Assembly (NCBI GenBank): GCA_028565635.1
Contig: JAOXYB010053567.1
Location: 1-11,397, forward strand
Source: Phoronis ovalis
Lineage: Eukaryota; Phoronida; Phoronidae
Direction of reading: 5' to 3'
Length of the DNA: 11,397 bases
Shown: positions 7,532-11,397 of the stretch, one piece after another
Layout of the letters: each line of letters opens with the position of its first letter
Position numbering within the stretch: position 1 is the first letter of the stretch
Program-made: the position numbers and the translations under genes
Notes under the pieces: generated by a model
Told to the model about the DNA's origin: nothing
What the model saw: the letters and a program-made list of their open reading frames with translations, nothing else
Database searches by the model: none

Positions 7532-8165
7532 TACCGTATTTCCTCTAATAATCGCCCCCTCTGGTGACTAAAATAAATCAATAATCGTCCCTGGGGGCGG
7601 CAATTTGAATAGAAAAACCGTCTGAATTAATAAGAGATAATCACATTTTAATGCATCATTGTGTGTAGCTGATTAGCTCTTTATTGGGTTTTAAGGAAAT
7701 ATGGTACTATATTTAATAAGTGTTTTGGCTTGCAAATAAACTTCGGATCACCTCCATGTAATAATATTTCTAATAGAATGTCCATGCCGAGTACGGCAGA
7801 AGGTGATTTGCGCTTCTTGCCGATGACTCGCAATAATTGTGTTTCCATGTTGAGCAAGGTTGTATACACTGCACACATTTCTCTAGGTATGTGACCAAAA
7901 TAATAAACTTACTGTTTATTTAAAGTTTGTAAGAGTTTTTCTTTCGAAAATAAAATTCCATTACACCCATAATTTCGCTTAAATAAGCCGATTTTGTTTG
8001 ATTTACTGACAATTTTCAAAATCTTCCTTATGTATCGCAAACAATAATTTAAAAAAAAATCTAGAATATTAATACCAGGAGTACAAATAAGTTAATAATC
8101 GCATCCCTTTATAAAAGAAGTTTTTTTTAATATCGCCCAGGGCGATTATTTGAGAAAATACGGTA
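7532..8165. mobile_element. Non-autonomous DNA transposon with 27-bp terminal inverted repeats
   Basis: The left end TACCGTATTTCCTC and the inverted right end TACCGTATTTTCTC continue through AATAATCGCCC with only two mismatches in 27 bp. The outermost TA on each side may be a TA target duplication, as in Tc1/mariner-type elements. Each end also has its own hairpin: CGCCCCC (7553-7559) with GGGGGCG (7593-7599), and ATCGCCC (8132-8138) with GGGCGAT (8140-8146). The 634-bp body has no intact transposase. A 65-codon minus-strand ORF (7681-7878) inside it is unrecognised. Assignment to a superfamily is tentative. Confidence 0.8.
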
Positions 8166-9139
8166 TACTAATACCAACAACGGACCTGCCACAATTGCAG
8201 GAGCTGGAGTAGTGAAGGTCAAAACGTACCTACCTGCATGCTACTGGTAAGATTATACGTTACAATTAAAATTTCATGAGTACTGGTACACAAACACCCC
8301 TATATTGCTCGTACTAGATGAACAGTTTTGGGCCCATTACAAAAATGTACAGTATGTGCTGTATAATTGTCAAAATAGTCCAACTCTGTAAACCAGTGGT
8401 GACCCGTGTTGCAGCTGTACTAATCCACCTTTACCATAACATGTTCTTGAGTTCATTACCTAAGTGCATGAGGAACTACATTCCCCCGCCTTACATAACT
8501 GACTAACTTCCTAAACATGTTCTTACCTAACTTGGACTGGCTATTGTTGTTAGTCACATTTATGATATGATCCCCTGCTGTTGCTAGAATTAGTATGTGA
8601 TATCCTGAGGGTCGGGCAACTGAGTCATGTGCAGCCATGTCTAGTGCATTAACATCTATGTCATACAGGTTTTGTTTGCAACATGCTTTATACCACCTAG
8701 GTAACACAGGTTAGGTACATAATTGTAACAAAAGTGTGATTATCTATAGTCGTATAGACCATGCATGCTGAGAAAAGTATTGGATAATTGCCTACAAACT
8801 AACAGACTCATCTACATAATCTCACCTCAAAAGGTGACAGGGACAAGTTGTGTTGAATAGCAATTAGTAATAGTGTGTGTCATCGGGAAGACGCGTACTA
8901 TTTAAGTTGTATAATATAAAAAGAGACTTATCCGGTATGTATCAACATTGAATTGTAAAATTGTTCTAGATCTACATGCAGGCTGACACGAGCTCTCGTG
9001 CTAGCTAGACTTAGTTGACGTGAGACAACTATGCGGGAAAACACTGTCGACGGAGACTAGGTTTAGTGCATATCTTGTGGGTGACTATATGGATATAGCG
9101 TACTAATATATAACTTGTAATTGTGAGAACTACGCAACA
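8166..9139. other. Intergenic region and upstream flank of the FKRP-like gene
   Basis: No supported gene here; short ORFs on both strands lack family features. A TATAAAA-type box at 8915-8921, about 220 bp before the next ATG, is a possible core promoter element. Near 8989-9002, CACGAG and CTCGTG form a small inverted repeat. The sequence ends in the 5' leader of the downstream gene, where an in-frame TAA at 9104-9106 closes the frame. Confidence 0.5.
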
Positions 9140-10960
9140 ATGCGACTTCGTTGTTCAAGTGTACTAAAGACTATTCAGTTCATAATGCAGGGAAAACTGT
9201 TTTTGACTGTTATGTTAATAATATCTACCATTACTACCTTCCATTTTATTGTTAACTTAGAAGAAGTACAAGCAAGAATGTGCTATAAACAAAATTCCAT
9301 AAGTGCAAAAGACGTGGTAAAAGACTACATAACAATTGCTAAATTAATTGCAGAGGCTCATAGAAAATCCAGAGACATAGAGGCCATTATGCCTCTACAG
9401 CAAGCTCTACAATATATGAGTAATGTGATGAGCACAGCCGGCAAAAACGTTGATCATTTCCATTTTTGTTTGTACAACGAATGTGCTGAGAAAGTTAAAA
9501 AATGGGTTATATCAGCAGATGTGTGCGAGGAACAGTTTAAAGAAGAAATTAATGGACCTTACTATGATCTTGGATGGGAAAGGCCAAAACAATGCCCTGA
9601 AGTAATTAAACCGCTCAACGAATTGGTGTCCATTTTAGTAGATGCTCAATCGTATACAGTACACGCTATAAATACTCTCTTGGGCGAAATTCACGAACAA
9701 TTCCCTAATTTTCCAGTAATCATAGCAACCAGTCTTGGGCTCCCACAACATGACATTTCAAAACTACAAGTTGTGAAACGAATCGATTTGAATTGGCCTG
9801 CTTTAATTTCTGCATCAAATACTGAATACGTATTACTAGCTCGGGGTATTTTAAGAGTTTCAAATTATACAAAAATCGATCGTTTGGTAGACGTTTTATC
9901 AAGTTTAGAAATAGCTGTCGTGGGTGGAGCAATACGGAGTGATGATGGTAAATTTAGGACAAGTTGCTATCAAACGAAATTGAAAAACTACACATTAACT
10001 TACAGTGAAGGTTATGATTTTTCTACCTGGTCATGCCAATATTGTGATTATTTCCATGGTCCGTTTTTAGCTAAGACCAGTTTCCTTAGAAAACAAATAA
10101 GTAAATTACAGTCAAATATAAAACCCGGTATAAAGAATGCAAATTTTTTTCACTACCTATTTCTGAACTTGAATCAAGATCGTGAAATATCTATGGTATG
10201 TCCCGATTCCATGTTTCATGTGATGGACGTTTACCCACCTGACAATAAAGAACAATGGATTCCTTTAGCCAAAGATTTTTCAATTAATAGAATTGTGTCT
10301 TACGCTGGAAATGACTTTTCTTTTACATGCGAAGAAACAGGAACTCAATGTGGAAGTTTCATAGCAAATTATAAAGGATTGGCTCAGCCCATTTGTTGTT
10401 TAAAGAAACTTCTTCGTTGTATGAAAGCTTTAGAAAGATTAACTGTAGAGTATGGGATAGTTATGGAGATAAAATATGGTTCAAGTTTGTCAGCTTTAAA
10501 ATTTCAAACCGTTTTACCATGGGATATAGATGCTGATTTTCATTTTTGGGAAGGAAATTATAGTGCAATGAATTCCGTGATAAGTCCGAAATTAAAAGAG
10601 CAGGGTTGTATCTTGCTGGAAGATGTATATGGTTTTCGCCTATACATTTCTGACTGGTACATGGACGTTACTAGTGTTTCAAGTTTAGCGTCAAGATATT
10701 GGTTACCTAGAGGATTCAAACAAACTAAAGTATTAGTTGATGGTATGTGGTTTAGAACATCTCCAAGTCCAGGATTAGCAGCTCGAAATAAATATGGAAA
10801 GGAAATATATAAACACGTGAGTCATCATCTTCACAGAGATGAATCAATGAGTATACCTTATTTTCCGGATTCTCAAGGTCATTTTATAAAATGTCCTAAA
10901 CCCGGCTTCCATGCCTGCTTAGACCAGTATTACGCTGATGGTAGTTTTCAATTTCACTAA
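9140..10960 (+). CDS. Fukutin-related protein-like (LicD family) Golgi transferase
   Basis: A 606-residue type II membrane protein encoded without introns, as the FKRP coding region also is in human. FKRP adds ribitol-5-phosphate from CDP-ribitol to the O-mannosyl glycan of dystroglycan in the Golgi. Visible here are a short basic N-terminus, one membrane segment (about 20-38), a helical Cys-containing region (about 45-185) absent from FKRP, a stem domain like that of FKRP (about 190-345), a zinc-loop pattern Cys397-x6-Cys404 with Cys419-Cys420, and a LicD domain with PWDIDAD (460-466) and a second acidic site at Asp509. Sequons lie at Asn242, Asn283 and Asn473. It is longer than FKRP (495), and the usual EGGSLLGAxRHG stretch reads EIKYGSSLSALKFQ. 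It may therefore be a paralogue with another substrate. Start: first ATG after the in-frame stop at 9104; Met16 is an alternative. Confidence 0.85.
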   Translation: MRLRCSSVLKTIQFIMQGKLFLTVMLIISTITTFHFIVNLEEVQARMCYKQNSISAKDVVKDYITIAKLIAEAHRKSRDIEAIMPLQQALQYMSNVMSTAGKNVDHFHFCLYNECAEKVKKWVISADVCEEQFKEEINGPYYDLGWERPKQCPEVIKPLNELVSILVDAQSYTVHAINTLLGEIHEQFPNFPVIIATSLGLPQHDISKLQVVKRIDLNWPALISASNTEYVLLARGILRVSNYTKIDRLVDVLSSLEIAVVGGAIRSDDGKFRTSCYQTKLKNYTLTYSEGYDFSTWSCQYCDYFHGPFLAKTSFLRKQISKLQSNIKPGIKNANFFHYLFLNLNQDREISMVCPDSMFHVMDVYPPDNKEQWIPLAKDFSINRIVSYAGNDFSFTCEETGTQCGSFIANYKGLAQPICCLKKLLRCMKALERLTVEYGIVMEIKYGSSLSALKFQTVLPWDIDADFHFWEGNYSAMNSVISPKLKEQGCILLEDVYGFRLYISDWYMDVTSVSSLASRYWLPRGFKQTKVLVDGMWFRTSPSPGLAARNKYGKEIYKHVSHHLHRDESMSIPYFPDSQGHFIKCPKPGFHACLDQYYADGSFQFH

Positions 10961-11397
10961 CTGTTTGTACTTTTCAATATAAACTTATGTGCGCAGCCGT
11001 GTGTCAGTAAAGCTCTGCAGTTGCATTATAATCATCTGCAAACAGATATGCAGAACACTTGGCGAACAATTATTCAAGGTGTGTGAAATACTGTGTCTAC
11101 TTAACTTCGAGAGGTTACCGTTACGTTCATTTTCTTCAAAAAGCGTGTTGCTTTGTTGCTCTTACAATATAGTTAATTCAAGTTGATTTTTTTGCCTCTA
11201 CAGCATATGATTATATGATTTAAAAAGTCTACAATGGTAATTTTTTTGAAACATGCGTGCAAAAAAACGGATAAACTAATCTTTAATATTTGTCAAAGCG
11301 ATGTAAAACAAAAAAAATATTAAATTAGACCGGTCTAATCGCATGGGCGCGCTAAATCAAACAGCACAAATTCCCGATTAATAATTAAAAGTAATCC
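10961..11397. other. 3' flank of the FKRP-like gene, no gene seen
   Basis: AT-rich DNA without a supported coding region. An AATATA variant poly(A) hexamer sits at 10976-10981, only 15 bp after the stop; no AATAAA is present. Confidence 0.5.
11324..11339. repeat. Perfect 16-bp palindrome
   Basis: ATTAGACCGGTCTAAT equals its own reverse complement. It lies in AT-rich flanking DNA and could be a dimeric protein-binding site or a transposon end cut off by the window edge. Confidence 0.6.

Noticed and set aside
7681-7878. 65-codon minus-strand ORF inside the transposon as a transposase remnant
   Set aside because: It shows no DDE/DDD or DNA-binding motif that I can name, so it is mentioned only within the element.
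8190-8249. Exon-like stretch with a TTGCAG acceptor and CTG|GTAAGA donor
   Set aside because: The open frame is only about 15 codons, with no partner exon and no family similarity.
8456-8707. 83-codon minus-strand ORF before the FKRP-like gene
   Set aside because: Composition is unremarkable and no retroelement, transposase or other motif is recognisable.
10989-11186. 65-codon ORF after the FKRP-like gene
   Set aside because: It is Cys- and Leu-rich chance sequence in 3' flank with no family similarity.

Overview
The window is animal nuclear DNA, AT-rich, with spliced genes that use ordinary GT-AG introns. Two of the three genes are recognisable animal families: a chaperonin subunit and a fukutin-related glycosylation enzyme. 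The third resembles a sperm/ciliary microtubule inner protein. Several decayed non-coding DNA transposons are also present. The sequence fits an invertebrate metazoan; the phylum cannot be settled by eye.

Layout, left to right. (1) 1-1155, minus strand: the first two coding exons of a small gene resembling SPMIP11 (TEX49). They join in frame across a 615-nt intron, and the last exon lies off the left edge. (2) 1156-1582: a 427-bp divergent promoter region between that gene and CCT5. It holds an ETS-like site, RFX X-box half-sites, a forkhead motif, a CCAAT box and an unexplained 67-codon ORF. (3) 1583-6684, plus strand: a complete ten-exon CCT5 gene (TRiC/CCT epsilon subunit, 542 residues), with every junction in frame. 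Its introns carry a probable MITE (intron 1), two copies of a 140-bp structured repeat (introns 3 and 6) and a candidate box C/D snoRNA (intron 6). (4) 6685-9139: 3' flank and intergenic DNA containing a 634-bp non-autonomous DNA transposon with 27-bp terminal inverted repeats. (5) 9140-10960, plus strand: an intronless 606-codon gene for a type II membrane protein of the FKRP/LicD family. It keeps the FKRP zinc-binding cysteines and the DxDxD metal motif and has an extra N-terminal domain. (6) 10961-11397: AT-rich flank with a perfect 16-bp palindrome.

The genes do not form a pathway. CCT5 is a housekeeping folding gene, its divergent partner looks ciliary, and the FKRP-like gene acts in Golgi glycan synthesis. 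TRiC folds tubulin, so sharing a promoter with an axonemal gene is plausible but inferred. I see no clearly new multi-gene system. The least explained signals are the intronic snoRNA candidate, the covarying intronic repeat and the modified FKRP-like active site.
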